From Aquimonas sp002352135 (GTDB lineage Bacteria > Pseudomonadota > Gammaproteobacteria > Xanthomonadales > Xanthomonadaceae): a DNA stretch of 64,000 bases. The notes under the pieces were generated by a model. It made no database searches, was not told the origin of the DNA, and saw only the letters and a program-made list of their open reading frames with translations. The stretch is from assembly GCA_035440755.1 (NCBI GenBank), contig DAORND010000009.1, positions 1-64,000 on the forward strand, given 5' to 3'. This document shows, in pieces, positions 7,824-16,668 of this stretch. The position numbers were made by a program, and so were the translations under genes. Numbering within the stretch: position 1 is the first letter of the stretch; the number at the start of each line of letters is the position of its first letter.

Positions 7824-8681
7824 TCATCGCTCCGGCAAGGGCACAGGCGCGGCTTCACCCGCGATCTGACCGAAACGACCCTCACGCCAGTCTGCCTTGG
7901 CCTGCTCGATGCGCTCCCGGTCGCGCGCGACGAAGTTCCACCACAGATAGCGTGAGCCAACCGGATCGCCCGCCAGGCACAGCAAACGCGCATCGCTATG
8001 CGCTTGCAGATGTATTTCGTCGCCATCGTCGATGACCACCAGTGCGCCTGCTGGCATTGGCATCTGCTGCACATCGGCATCACCTTCGATCAGCAAGAGC
8101 GCCCGCTCCGCATACGGCAAAGGCAAACGCACGGCGCCACCTGCAGGCAAATCGATCACGGCAGCCACCATCGGCGAGGTGTCGGGCAGACCACTTCGAC
8201 GTCCCCAGGCCGACCCGGCCAACAGGCGGATGGTCGCGTCCTGCATCGACAGTACTGGCACGTCCTCCACCGCGAGATGCACGAAAACGGGCTCGCATTC
8301 GGCCTGCGCCTCGGGCAAAGCAATCCAAAGTTGAACGCCCTGCAGCCGATGCGATTGCGTCGCGAGGTGCAGAGGTGACCGTTCCGAATGCACGATGCCG
8401 CGTCCCGCGCACATCCAATTCACCGCGCCAGGCGACAAACACTGGACCGATCCCAAACTATCGCGATGCATCAATTCACCTTGGAAAAGGCAGGTCAGCG
8501 TCGCCAGCCCGATGTGCGGATGCGGTGGCACTTGCATGCCCTCGCCTGCAGAAAACGGGTGTGGTCCAAAGGAATCCAGCAACAAGAACGGTCCGACCCG
8601 ACGATGCTCACGATGCGGCAGCAGGCGATGCACGGGGAAGCCATCCAACTGATGGCGGGTACCGAGGATGAGAAATGGCAT
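7824..8681 (-). CDS. pirin family protein
   Basis: Pirins are double cupin proteins; some are quercetin 2,3-dioxygenases, others are iron-dependent regulators. The 285-residue product carries the four expected metal ligands: His54 and His56 in PHPHIG, then His98 and Glu100 in HSE. The start chosen is the ATG at 8681 (MPFLILGTRH), where similarity to the family begins. No strong ribosome-binding site is seen there, and a longer start to 8933 is open but lacks family character. The gene overlaps epmA by 4 bp. Confidence 0.85.
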   Translation of the reverse strand: MPFLILGTRHQLDGFPVHRLLPHREHRRVGPFLLLDSFGPHPFSAGEGMQVPPHPHIGLATLTCLFQGELMHRDSLGSVQCLSPGAVNWMCAGRGIVHSERSPLHLATQSHRLQGVQLWIALPEAQAECEPVFVHLAVEDVPVLSMQDATIRLLAGSAWGRRSGLPDTSPMVAAVIDLPAGGAVRLPLPYAERALLLIEGDADVQQMPMPAGALVVIDDGDEIHLQAHSDARLLCLAGDPVGSRYLWWNFVARDRERIEQAKADWREGRFGQIAGEAAPVPLPER

Positions 8682-9215
8682 GCAAAACCCGATGGGATGA
8701 GCGGTGGCTGCATTATCCCAGTGCAGGACCTTGATCGTTGCGGGAGATGGCTGGTGGCCGTGCGGCGGCTCGCCAGTGATCGCCGCAAGGTCGAAAAACC
8801 GATTGACAGACACGCCAATTGACGCTCTCCCGCAGTGCGACTGGCAAAGCACTGCAGCAGAGCTGTCCACATTCGCCCGCCGCACTGTCAGATCGCCACC
8901 GCCAAACCTCCGTCGTCTCAAGACGGTCGACAAAAAATTCGTATCTATTTGTTTTTATTGGATAACGTTCCTTTGCTGTAGTTTTGTCCAGGGGGAGAAA
9001 AGCAAAGCACAGTCAAGCAGTTGCGTCGCCCCTCCAAAACCAACCCACAGACTTATCCACAACTTCTGTGGAACAAAAAAAGTCCCGGAAAACCGGCCAC
9101 TTGCGAAACGGCAGCGGAACGGGCAGGAAGCCCGTTGCGCAGCCAATCGCTAGTGGCCCGCCCAACGTGAAGTCATCGGCGACGTTTTCGACCAGATAGC
9201 AAGCGCACGACGGAA
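8682..9215. other. 534-bp region without a gene
   Basis: It lies between the pirin start and the kdkA stop. The part around 8935-9000 is distinctly AT-rich against the local background and could hold the pirin promoter and a kdkA termination zone. A DnaA-box dyad is listed separately. Open frames here have no family signal. Confidence 0.6.
9045..9071. promoter_or_regulatory. DnaA-box dyad
   Basis: A consensus DnaA box TTATCCACA at 9053-9061 sits inside an inverted repeat whose arms are CCACAGA (9045-9051) and TCTGTGG (9065-9071). One box is too little for an origin and no dnaA, dnaN or gidA gene is near. It may be a DnaA titration or regulatory site. Confidence 0.45.
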
Positions 9216-10079
9216 TCAGACGGGACCGGATCCGCCAGCAGGGTCCGCCATTGAGCGCTGATACGCCTGCACCAACGCCGCAAAGAACGCCTCCACCGTC
9301 GCGCCCCCCGCAGTCGCCCATTGCGGCGCGGTTTTCAGCAGGGATCGATGCAGACGCTGCAGATTGGCCTGTTGCCAGGCACTTCTTGGCGTGCGTCGTT
9401 CGCCTCGGTCGAAGTCGATCAGCCAGAGCTTGCCTTCGCCGTCGACCATGACGTTGAACGCGTTGAGGTCCGCGTGATAGATGCCGTGCCGATGGAAGCG
9501 AGCGATGAGCTGTCCAAGCTTGGCGGCAAGCGAAAGACCCTGTGCGCTATCCAATGCCGCCAGGTGTTGCGCCAAGGGTCGACTGTCGGGGATGGCGCGC
9601 ATCAGCAACTCAGCGCGATAGCCCAATCCCTTGCGGACATAACCTGCGGCGACGACCTCCGGCACCGGCAAGTCGAGCGCCGCCAGTTGCTGCAGCAGGT
9701 GGAATTCACGGAAGCAGCGGGTCCGCGATTCCCCGATCCACAGGTAATGCCGACGCACCCAGCGTCCAATCAGGCCACCGCGACGGTAACTGCGCAGCAC
9801 CAGGCTACCGAGCGCGCTATCGAAAAACCGTACCGCGCCACGGCCCCCGCGCTGGGTGACGGTTTCGAAGCGTTGTTCGGCGACGCCTTCCAGCAAGGCG
9901 CGTGCGCGTGAGGTGCAAGCGCTGGATTGCGCTTGTGCCAACGTGCACGACTCACCCAGAATGCTGCGCATCGCGGCAGTGTCGAAGCACATGGCGCCGT
10001 GCGCATCCGCCAAACGAACGAAGGTCGTCTGTCCGACAATCGTGGAGTCTGCATGCTGCGGGCGGCGGCTTTCGGTCAT
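9216..10079 (-). CDS. kdkA: 3-deoxy-D-manno-octulosonic acid (Kdo) kinase
   Basis: KdkA phosphorylates the Kdo residue of lipid A-Kdo in bacteria with a single-Kdo LPS core. The 287-residue protein has a eukaryotic-like kinase fold with catalytic loop HADLNAFN (His202, Asp204, Asn206) and metal-binding IDFDRG (Asp222, Asp224). The start is the ATG at 10079; the frame is open far upstream but that part overlaps the divergent glycosyltransferase. Only 22 bp separate the two divergent starts, a layout that suits joint control of LPS core assembly. Confidence 0.92.
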   Translation of the reverse strand: MTESRRPQHADSTIVGQTTFVRLADAHGAMCFDTAAMRSILGESCTLAQAQSSACTSRARALLEGVAEQRFETVTQRGGRGAVRFFDSALGSLVLRSYRRGGLIGRWVRRHYLWIGESRTRCFREFHLLQQLAALDLPVPEVVAAGYVRKGLGYRAELLMRAIPDSRPLAQHLAALDSAQGLSLAAKLGQLIARFHRHGIYHADLNAFNVMVDGEGKLWLIDFDRGERRTPRSAWQQANLQRLHRSLLKTAPQWATAGGATVEAFFAALVQAYQRSMADPAGGSGPV

Positions 10080-10101
10080 GAACGCGAGTGTAGCAAGTGC
10101 A

Positions 10102-11184
10102 ATGAATGCCTCCGCACCTGAATCCCTGTGTCTGTTGCGACTTTCCGCCCTCGGCGATGTCAGCCATGTGCTGCCGCTGGTTCGCCAGTTGCAATGCGCG
10201 TGGCCGCATACCCGCCTCACCTGGATCATCGGCAAGTTCGAACATCGGCTGATGCAGCTCATTCCCGATATCGAGTTCATTGTCTTCGACAAGAAGCAGG
10301 GTTGGGACGCGGTTCGCCAACTGCGTGAGCAACTCACGCGTCGCCGTTTCGATGCCTTGCTGCACATGCAACTGGCGCTGCGCGCCAATCTGCTGGCGGC
10401 CTGGGTGAAGGCCGACCAGCGGATCGGTTTTGACACTGAGCGCAGCAAGGAACTGCACGGTCTGGTGATCAATCGACGTATTGCCTATCAGCCGCGCCAA
10501 CATGTACTGGATGCGCTGGGCAGTTTCGTGCAGCCGCTCGGCCTGTCGCCGGTCGCGCCACGCTGGGATTTTCCGATTCTTCCCGAGGCGCAGGCATTTG
10601 CTGAAAGCGAACTACCCGGCAATCAAGCAACCCTGATCATCAGTCCCTGCTCCAGTCACCGACTGCGCAACTGGCATGCGGAGGGCTATGCGGCAGTCGC
10701 ACGACACGCGATCAACGAACGCGGTTGGCGTGTGGCACTTTGCGGCGGTCCGAGCGCGCTGGAACGCGAAGTCGGCGATGCCATCCTGCAGCAAGCGGGC
10801 GTGCCGATCATCGACCTGATCGGTCGCGACACCTTGCCTCGCCTGCTGGCGTTGCTGCAGCGCGCCGATGCGCTGCTCACGCCCGACTCGGGGCCAATGC
10901 ATCTCGCCAACGCGATGGGCACACCGGTCATCGGCCTGCATGCCGCCACCGCGAGCTGGCGCAGCGGCCCGTACTCGGACCGCCGGTTCTGCGTCGACCA
11001 CTACGCTGAGGCGGCCGAACAATTCCTGCGCAGACCTGTTGACCGCTTGCCCTGGGGCAAGCGGATCGAGTTCGAGGGCGTGATGGACCTGATCCGGATT
11101 CCCGAGGTCATCGACGCCTTCGAGCGACTCGACGCGATGCGACGCCGCGGCAGAACGGATCAGCTCGCCGATTCGGCGCGGTAG
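10102..11184 (+). CDS. glycosyltransferase family 9 (heptosyltransferase-like)
   Basis: GT9 enzymes transfer heptose from ADP-heptose to the LPS inner core. The 360-residue protein begins with the typical CLLRLSALGDVSHVLP, contains IGFDTERSKE in its middle, and has the nucleotide-sugar motif TPDSGPMHLANAMGTP near residues 265-280. The start is the ATG at 10102, 22 bp from the divergent kdkA start. The pairing with kdkA supports a role in LPS core. Its last 25 bp overlap the 3' end of the convergent DUF6165 gene. Confidence 0.9.
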   Translation: MNASAPESLCLLRLSALGDVSHVLPLVRQLQCAWPHTRLTWIIGKFEHRLMQLIPDIEFIVFDKKQGWDAVRQLREQLTRRRFDALLHMQLALRANLLAAWVKADQRIGFDTERSKELHGLVINRRIAYQPRQHVLDALGSFVQPLGLSPVAPRWDFPILPEAQAFAESELPGNQATLIISPCSSHRLRNWHAEGYAAVARHAINERGWRVALCGGPSALEREVGDAILQQAGVPIIDLIGRDTLPRLLALLQRADALLTPDSGPMHLANAMGTPVIGLHAATASWRSGPYSDRRFCVDHYAEAAEQFLRRPVDRLPWGKRIEFEGVMDLIRIPEVIDAFERLDAMRRRGRTDQLADSAR

Positions 11185-11567
11185 TTTTCGTAACTCTTCT
11201 CTTCGACGTAGGCCGAACCCAGTTCGAGATTGATGTCGCGCTTGATACGGGCGCGCTCGTCGTTCTCGAAATACACACTACGCGCCAGTCGGACAAACTC
11301 GGCACCAAAATCCTGTGCCTTTTCCTGCAGCCGGATGTCATCCTCGATCACCCAGAGCCGCTCATTCACCGCCTTCAACGCGGCTCGCAGGGCGGTGATA
11401 TCCACAGCTGCCGCCGGATGCATGCTCCATGTGCGATTCAGGGCATCCAGCTCGCGACGGATGTTGATCAACTTGGCGGCATCGGTAATGCGCTCGGACT
11501 TGATTTCGAGAATGGCGATCTTGTCGAGCAGCTCACCGAAGGAAACAGGCACGGAAATTTCTGACAC
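11160..11567 (-). CDS. DUF6165 family protein
   Basis: A 135-residue, mostly helical, charged protein matching my recollection of DUF6165, a family often found among LPS or glycan genes. It has no signal peptide, no cysteines and no recognisable catalytic motif. The start is the ATG at 11567 (MSEISVPVSFGELLDKI). It converges with and overlaps the GT9 gene by 25 bp. Its molecular function is unknown. Confidence 0.75.
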   Translation of the reverse strand: MSEISVPVSFGELLDKIAILEIKSERITDAAKLINIRRELDALNRTWSMHPAAAVDITALRAALKAVNERLWVIEDDIRLQEKAQDFGAEFVRLARSVYFENDERARIKRDINLELGSAYVEEKSYENYRAESAS

Positions 11568-11643
11568 GGTGCGATCTCTTTTGGAAACGCCTATTGTCGC
11601 CCGAGAGGGTCGCCACGCCTACCCGTTGACTACTCTCACACTG

Positions 11644-11853
11644 GTGCGCCAAGTGAACGCGGCGCACGGCTTGCATACATGTGTGAATCACCGATGTCNN
11701 NNNNNNNNNNNNNNNNNNNNNNNNNNNNNNNNNNNNNNNNNNNNNNNNNNNNNNNNNNNNNNNNNNNNNNNNNNNNNNNNNNNNNNNNNNNNNNNNNNGT
11801 GCGCCAAGTGAACGCGGCGCACGGCTTGCATACATGTGTGAATCACCGATGTC
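11644..11853. other. assembly gap of 100 N flanked by identical 55-bp sequences
   Basis: The 55 bp at 11644-11698 recur exactly at 11799-11853, with N from 11699 to 11798. A 55-bp overlap is a common assembler k-mer length, so the two contigs probably abut with no missing DNA. The duplicated flank is most likely not biological. Confidence 0.9.
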
Positions 11854-11874
11854 CAATGGGGAGGCGTCGCTTCC

Positions 11875-12816
11875 GTGCGTGCGTTGATCGTCGAAGACTC
11901 CCAGATGAGTCAGGCCTACATCCAATCTCTGCTCGCCGAACTGGAGATTGACACCGTTTGTGCGTCCGATGGACTCAGCGGTGTCGAGTTCTTCCAGCAA
12001 GAAGGGCCTGACCTCGTACTGCTCGACATCGTGCTGCCTGACATTGATGGGCTCGAAGTTGCGAGACGAATCCGCAAGGGTGAGCGCCCTGGCGAATGGA
12101 CGCCAATCATCTTTCTGACGGCGCGCACAACGGACGAGGATTTGGAAGCCGGAATCGAAGCCGGGGGTGACGACTATCTCGCGAAGCCCATCAACCCTGT
12201 CGTGCTGGCCGCGAAGCTGCGCGCCATGCAGCGCATCGTGTTGATGCGACGCGAGCTGGATGCGGCCAATCGGGAGCTGCGTCGATTGTCGTCGGTCGAC
12301 GGTCTCACTGGACTGGCCAATCGGCGTCAGTTCGACTACACGCTGCAGAATGAGTGGATGTGGGGTCAAGCACAGAAACAGCCACTATCTCTGCTGATGT
12401 GTGATGTCGACTTCTTCAAACTCTATAACGACAACTACGGCCATCCGCAGGGCGACGAGTGCCTACGCCAAGTCGCCAACGCACTACACGAGGCATTGAA
12501 GGGTCCGAAGGATCTCGCGGCTCGCTACGGCGGTGAAGAGTTCGCAATTTTGCTGCCAAACACTGGTCCTGACATGGCAATGATGATTGCCGAGCGTGCA
12601 CGCGAGTCGGTCGCCGCACTGAAAATGCCGCACGCGCTGTCACCGCTGGGGCAAGTCAGCATCAGTCTTGGCGTTGCAACACGCGTTCCTGCCTCCACGC
12701 ATACATCCGATCGCCTGATCGCGCTCGCGGATCGTGCGCTGTATATCGCCAAGCACAACGGACGCAACCGCGCCGCTCAGGCAGTGGTCGGAACCACCGA
12801 CAGCAAATCCGCCTGA
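11875..12816 (+). CDS. response regulator with diguanylate cyclase (REC-GGDEF)
   Basis: The N-terminal receiver domain (about 2-118) has phospho-acceptor Asp51 in LLDIVLP and conserved Lys104 in AKP. A helical linker follows, then a GGDEF domain (about 138-295) with active-site GGEEF at 219-223, so it should make cyclic-di-GMP when phosphorylated. The inhibitory I-site (RxxD) is replaced by GPKD at 210-213. The start is GTG at 11875, with GGGAGG about 11 bases upstream. No partner kinase is adjacent. Its promoter region is interrupted by the assembly gap. Confidence 0.92.
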   Translation: MRALIVEDSQMSQAYIQSLLAELEIDTVCASDGLSGVEFFQQEGPDLVLLDIVLPDIDGLEVARRIRKGERPGEWTPIIFLTARTTDEDLEAGIEAGGDDYLAKPINPVVLAAKLRAMQRIVLMRRELDAANRELRRLSSVDGLTGLANRRQFDYTLQNEWMWGQAQKQPLSLLMCDVDFFKLYNDNYGHPQGDECLRQVANALHEALKGPKDLAARYGGEEFAILLPNTGPDMAMMIAERARESVAALKMPHALSPLGQVSISLGVATRVPASTHTSDRLIALADRALYIAKHNGRNRAAQAVVGTTDSKSA

Positions 12817-12821
12817 CCCGA

Positions 12822-14027
12822 TCAGTCCAGCATCACGCGCAATCGCGCCGCCGCCCGCCGTGCACGTTCGCGTGCCGCATCGACATGCGCGCCACGTGCG
12901 AGCACAACGGCCACACGCCGCTTACCCGTCACGCGCGGTTTGCCAAACAAGCGCAGGTCCACATCGGGATCGTCCAGGGCTGCATTCACCCCATCGAATC
13001 GCGGCACGCCTTCGCCTTCGGCCACGATGGCCACCGATGCCGAGGGTGCCAGCGATGCGATCTCATGAATCGGCAAACCCATAATCGCGCGTGCATGCAG
13101 TGAAAACTCGGACAGAGCTTGGGACGTCAAGGTCACCAGACCGGTATCGTGCGGCCGCGGACTGACCTCTGAGAACCACACTTCATCACCTTGCACAAAC
13201 AACTCTACGCCAAACAATCCATAGCCTCCCAAGGCATCGGTAATGCGATGTGCAATCAATTGGGCGCGTCGCAACGCCACTTCCGACATGGCTTGCGGCT
13301 GCCAACTCTCGCGGTAATCACCGTCAATCTGCAAATGACCGATGGGCGCGCAGAAGTTGGTCCCACCCACGTGACGCACGGTCAGCAAGGTGATCTCGTA
13401 GTCGAATGCGATGAATCCTTCAACAATGCAGCGGCCCTTTCCGGCGCGCCCACCTTCCTGTGCGTAAGCCCACGCGGCGTCGACCTGATCGGCATGACGC
13501 AGCACACTTTGTCCCTTGCCGGACGACGACATCACCGGCTTGAGGACACAGGGAAAGCCCAGCGCCAGCGTCGCGGCCCGGCACTCTTCCAGCGAATCGA
13601 CAAATCGGTAGGCCGACGTCGGTAAGCCGAGGTCTTCCGCCGCCAGACGACGAATGCCCTCGCGATTCATCGTCAACCAAGCGGCCCGTGCGGTCGGGAT
13701 GACGCGAAGTCCTTGATCACGCTCCAGTTCGATCAAGGTCTGCGTATGAATCGCTTCGATTTCTGGCACCACCAGATGCGGACGCTCTCGTTCAATCAGC
13801 TCGCGCAACTGCGCCGGATCCAGCATGTCCAACACATGGCTGCGATGTGCCACCTGCATGGCCGGCGCGCCCGCATAGCGATCAGCGGCGATCACCTCCA
13901 CACCAAAACGCTGCAGTTCGATAGCCACCTCTTTGCCCAGTTCGCCTGAGCCCAGCAACAGGACGCGACAGGCGCTTGGCGAACCAGGCGTACCGATTTC
14001 CACTGCGGAAGACACACTCGAATTCAT
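12822..14027 (-). CDS. purT: formate-dependent GAR transformylase
   Basis: PurT uses formate and ATP to formylate glycinamide ribonucleotide, the folate-independent alternative to PurN in purine synthesis. The 401-residue ATP-grasp protein shows the N-terminal LLLGSGELGKE motif, the SSSGKGQS nucleotide loop and FSEVSPRPHDTG in the ATP-grasp core. The start is the ATG at 14027; a longer frame adds residues without family character. The upstream YbaN-type gene ends 28 bp away and may share its promoter. It converges closely (5 bp) with the GGDEF gene. Confidence 0.96.
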   Translation of the reverse strand: MNSSVSSAVEIGTPGSPSACRVLLLGSGELGKEVAIELQRFGVEVIAADRYAGAPAMQVAHRSHVLDMLDPAQLRELIERERPHLVVPEIEAIHTQTLIELERDQGLRVIPTARAAWLTMNREGIRRLAAEDLGLPTSAYRFVDSLEECRAATLALGFPCVLKPVMSSSGKGQSVLRHADQVDAAWAYAQEGGRAGKGRCIVEGFIAFDYEITLLTVRHVGGTNFCAPIGHLQIDGDYRESWQPQAMSEVALRRAQLIAHRITDALGGYGLFGVELFVQGDEVWFSEVSPRPHDTGLVTLTSQALSEFSLHARAIMGLPIHEIASLAPSASVAIVAEGEGVPRFDGVNAALDDPDVDLRLFGKPRVTGKRRVAVVLARGAHVDAARERARRAAARLRVMLD

Positions 14028-14055
14028 GCATTCACTCTGGTTGAAAGTTGAGACG

Positions 14056-14511
14056 TCACTGCGCAGACGGCTCTGGCCGACGCCACAGCCAGACCGCGAC
14101 CATCGCCATACAGGCACTACCTATCGCCCAGCCCCAGATCGGCGCGAATTTCGCCATGATCAGAGAGGCCATCACCATGCTCGCCATCGCAATACGTTTC
14201 GCCCGCCGACTGACAGCGCCCTCGCGCTCCCAGTCGCGAATCATGGGACCGAATACCGCGTGCCTGTGCAGCCAGCCATGCAGAGAATGCGAGCCGCGTG
14301 CCGCAAAGAACGAGGCCAGCAACACGAAGGGAACCGTCGGCAAGCCCGGCACAAAGATCCCGATGATGCCCAGCCCCAATGCCAGCAACGCAAAGCTCAA
14401 CCACAGCCAGCGCAAGGGACCCAGTTTCGGAATACTCGGCTCCTCCGCACCAGGAATAGGATCACGTGGAACCCGCACACCTTCGCCGGGCGGTTGAGAG
14501 ACATCGGACAT
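14056..14511 (-). CDS. YbaN-like DUF454 membrane protein
   Basis: A 151-residue protein with a Pro-rich cytoplasmic N-terminus and about four transmembrane segments, carrying the family stretch GIFVPGLPTVPFVLLASFF, followed by SHSLHGWLHRH. This matches the DUF454/YbaN inner-membrane family. Function is unknown to me. It is upstream of purT on the same strand and probably co-transcribed. Confidence 0.85.
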   Translation of the reverse strand: MSDVSQPPGEGVRVPRDPIPGAEEPSIPKLGPLRWLWLSFALLALGLGIIGIFVPGLPTVPFVLLASFFAARGSHSLHGWLHRHAVFGPMIRDWEREGAVSRRAKRIAMASMVMASLIMAKFAPIWGWAIGSACMAMVAVWLWRRPEPSAQ

Positions 14512-14667
14512 GCGTGCAGTGTGCGAACGCGACGCGTGCCTGTCCAGCGATCGACGTCCTGCCGTCGCGGACCGGCGTGCTCACGCGGCATGACAGTCGG
14601 CGGTTGATCCCCGACACTATGCCGTGACGACGTGATCGCCCCATCCATTACCGAACGGAAGCCCCCG

Positions 14668-16668
14668 ATGCCGTTTTCCACAGTTCTGATCTCCAATCGT
14701 GGCGAAATCGCCTGCCGAGTCATCCGCACCTGTCGACGTCTGGGCATTCGCACGATCGCTGTGTACTCAGACGCCGACGCCGATGCGCAGCATGCGCGAC
14801 TGGCTGATCTTGCGGTCCCGATTGGAGGCTCGGCACCGCGCGACTCCTATCTGCGTGGCGATGTCATCATTGCGGCCGCGCTGGCCAGCGGCGCGCAAGC
14901 GATTCATCCTGGCTACGGCTTTCTCTCGGAGAACGCGGATTTTGCCGATGCGGTGACTGCCGCGGGACTGGTCTTCATCGGCCCCTCCGGTGCCAGCATG
15001 CGCAAGATGGGCTCGAAGGCCGGTGCCAAGGACCTGATGGCTGCCGCGAACGTGCCGGTGGTGCCGGGATATACCGGTGAAGATCAGGATGCCGCACGTC
15101 TGCAACGGGAAGCCGATCGCATCGGCTATCCACTGATGATCAAGGCCGCCCACGGCGGCGGTGGCAAGGGCATGCGGATCGTTCGTACATCGAGCGAATT
15201 CGCTGCTGCCCTGCAGTCCTGCCAGCGCGAGGCCGCGAACGCCTTCGGACGGGATCGCGTACTGCTGGAACGCTATGTCGAAACGCCTCGCCACATCGAA
15301 ATCCAGATTTTCGGTGACCGCCACGGCCAGGTCATTCATCTGGGCGAGCGTGAATGCTCGGCGCAGCGCCGCTATCAGAAGGTCATCGAAGAGTCGCCTT
15401 CGCCCTTCCTGACATCGGAAACCCGGGCCGCCATGGGCGCTGCGGCGGTCGCTGCGGGCAAGGCCATCGACTACGTGAATGCAGGCACCGTCGAATTCAT
15501 CGTCGGGCCCGCCGGTGACTTCTATTTCATGGAAATCAACACCCGGCTGCAGGTCGAGCATCCAGTCACCGAAATGGTCACCGGTCTGGATCTGGTCGAA
15601 TGGCAGTTGCGAGTCGCCGCCGGACAAACGCTGCCACGCGCAAGCGTGGCGCATGAAGGCCATGCCATCGAAGTACGACTGTACGCCGAGGATCCGGATG
15701 CGGGATTCCTGCCGGGCTCAGGTCGCATCCAGCGGCTTCGTCTGCCCGCTCAAACGGACGGCGTGCGGATCGATTCGGGCGTCATTGAAGGCGATGTGGT
15801 CAGCGTCTTCTACGACCCGATGATCGCCAAGTTGATCGTCCATGCCGCGGACCGACCGCAAGCATTGGCGCGGCTCGGCGATGCCCTCGCCGAATGCCGG
15901 ATTGAAGGTCCGAAGTCCAACATCGAGTTTCTCGAAGCGCTGATCCGCCATCCCAAGGTTATCGACGCCAGCATCGACACCGGCTATCTGGATCGCCACC
16001 TGGATCAGGTGCTGCAAACGCCGCCTGCACCCTCCAGCGAACTGCTGGCTGCTGCCGCAATCGCGTGTGTCCTTGCAGACCGCGACGCCGTCCATGCAGA
16101 AGCGCTGGACGGGGCTGAACCGGACTCCCCTTGGACACTGGCAGACAGTTGGCGTTTGGGCGGTGCCGGACACCGGTTGTTGGTGCTGCGCGAGCGCGAG
16201 CAGCACCATGAAGTCCAGCTGCGAAGTTCGCAAGCGCAGTACCAGATCCAGATTGGCGAGACTCTGCACGAGGTCCGCGACGCTTGCTGGGTTGCCAACC
16301 GGCTCAGTCTGCGGCTGGACGGCCAGCTGTTGGCGCTGCGCTGCCAAGTGGACACCACGCATGTGCAGTTGCATGACGGCCAGCGTCGCTGGCGCTTCGA
16401 GCGCTTGCCGGCATTCCAGTTCGAGGGTCAACTTGGACGCGAGGACAGTGATCGGGTCAAGGCGCCGATGCCAGGCCGGATCGTGCTGCTGCGCGTGCAG
16501 GTCGGCGATAGCGTGGCCGAAGGCGATGAGCTAATGGTCATGGAAGCCATGAAGATGGAACTGACGCTGCGCGCCCCACGCGCGGGCGTTGTCGAGTCCC
16601 TGCAAGCGCAGGCAGGCGATTTTGTCGAAGCAGATGCCGTTCTGATCAAACTGGAGCCCGTGACATGA
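14668..16668 (+). CDS. biotin-dependent acyl-CoA carboxylase alpha subunit (methylcrotonyl-CoA type)
   Basis: The 666-residue protein combines a biotin carboxylase domain (about 1-450, with ATP-grasp motif HGGGGKGMR and EINTRLQVEHPVTE), a linker and a C-terminal biotinyl domain with VMEAMKMEL, biotin on Lys629. Such subunits serve methylcrotonyl-, propionyl-, geranyl- or acetyl-CoA carboxylases. The HMG-CoA lyase gene two genes downstream favours methylcrotonyl-CoA carboxylase (mccA/liuD) of leucine catabolism. The start is the ATG at 14668 with GGAA upstream; an in-frame GTG at 14632 is less likely. No beta subunit gene lies in the window. It overlaps the next gene by 4 bp. Confidence 0.92.
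   Translation: MPFSTVLISNRGEIACRVIRTCRRLGIRTIAVYSDADADAQHARLADLAVPIGGSAPRDSYLRGDVIIAAALASGAQAIHPGYGFLSENADFADAVTAAGLVFIGPSGASMRKMGSKAGAKDLMAAANVPVVPGYTGEDQDAARLQREADRIGYPLMIKAAHGGGGKGMRIVRTSSEFAAALQSCQREAANAFGRDRVLLERYVETPRHIEIQIFGDRHGQVIHLGERECSAQRRYQKVIEESPSPFLTSETRAAMGAAAVAAGKAIDYVNAGTVEFIVGPAGDFYFMEINTRLQVEHPVTEMVTGLDLVEWQLRVAAGQTLPRASVAHEGHAIEVRLYAEDPDAGFLPGSGRIQRLRLPAQTDGVRIDSGVIEGDVVSVFYDPMIAKLIVHAADRPQALARLGDALAECRIEGPKSNIEFLEALIRHPKVIDASIDTGYLDRHLDQVLQTPPAPSSELLAAAAIACVLADRDAVHAEALDGAEPDSPWTLADSWRLGGAGHRLLVLREREQHHEVQLRSSQAQYQIQIGETLHEVRDACWVANRLSLRLDGQLLALRCQVDTTHVQLHDGQRRWRFERLPAFQFEGQLGREDSDRVKAPMPGRIVLLRVQVGDSVAEGDELMVMEAMKMELTLRAPRAGVVESLQAQAGDFVEADAVLIKLEPVT

Noticed and set aside
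8935..9075. Chromosomal replication origin
   Set aside because: Only one perfect DnaA box and no dnaA, dnaN, gyrB or gidA nearby.
9216..10472. Long form of kdkA starting at 10472
   Set aside because: The extra 131 codons overlap the divergent glycosyltransferase and lack family sequence; the ATG at 10079 matches the KdkA N-terminus.
11644..11853. Direct repeats as a mobile-element target duplication
   Set aside because: The 55-bp copies flank exactly 100 N, the pattern of an unresolved contig overlap rather than an insertion.
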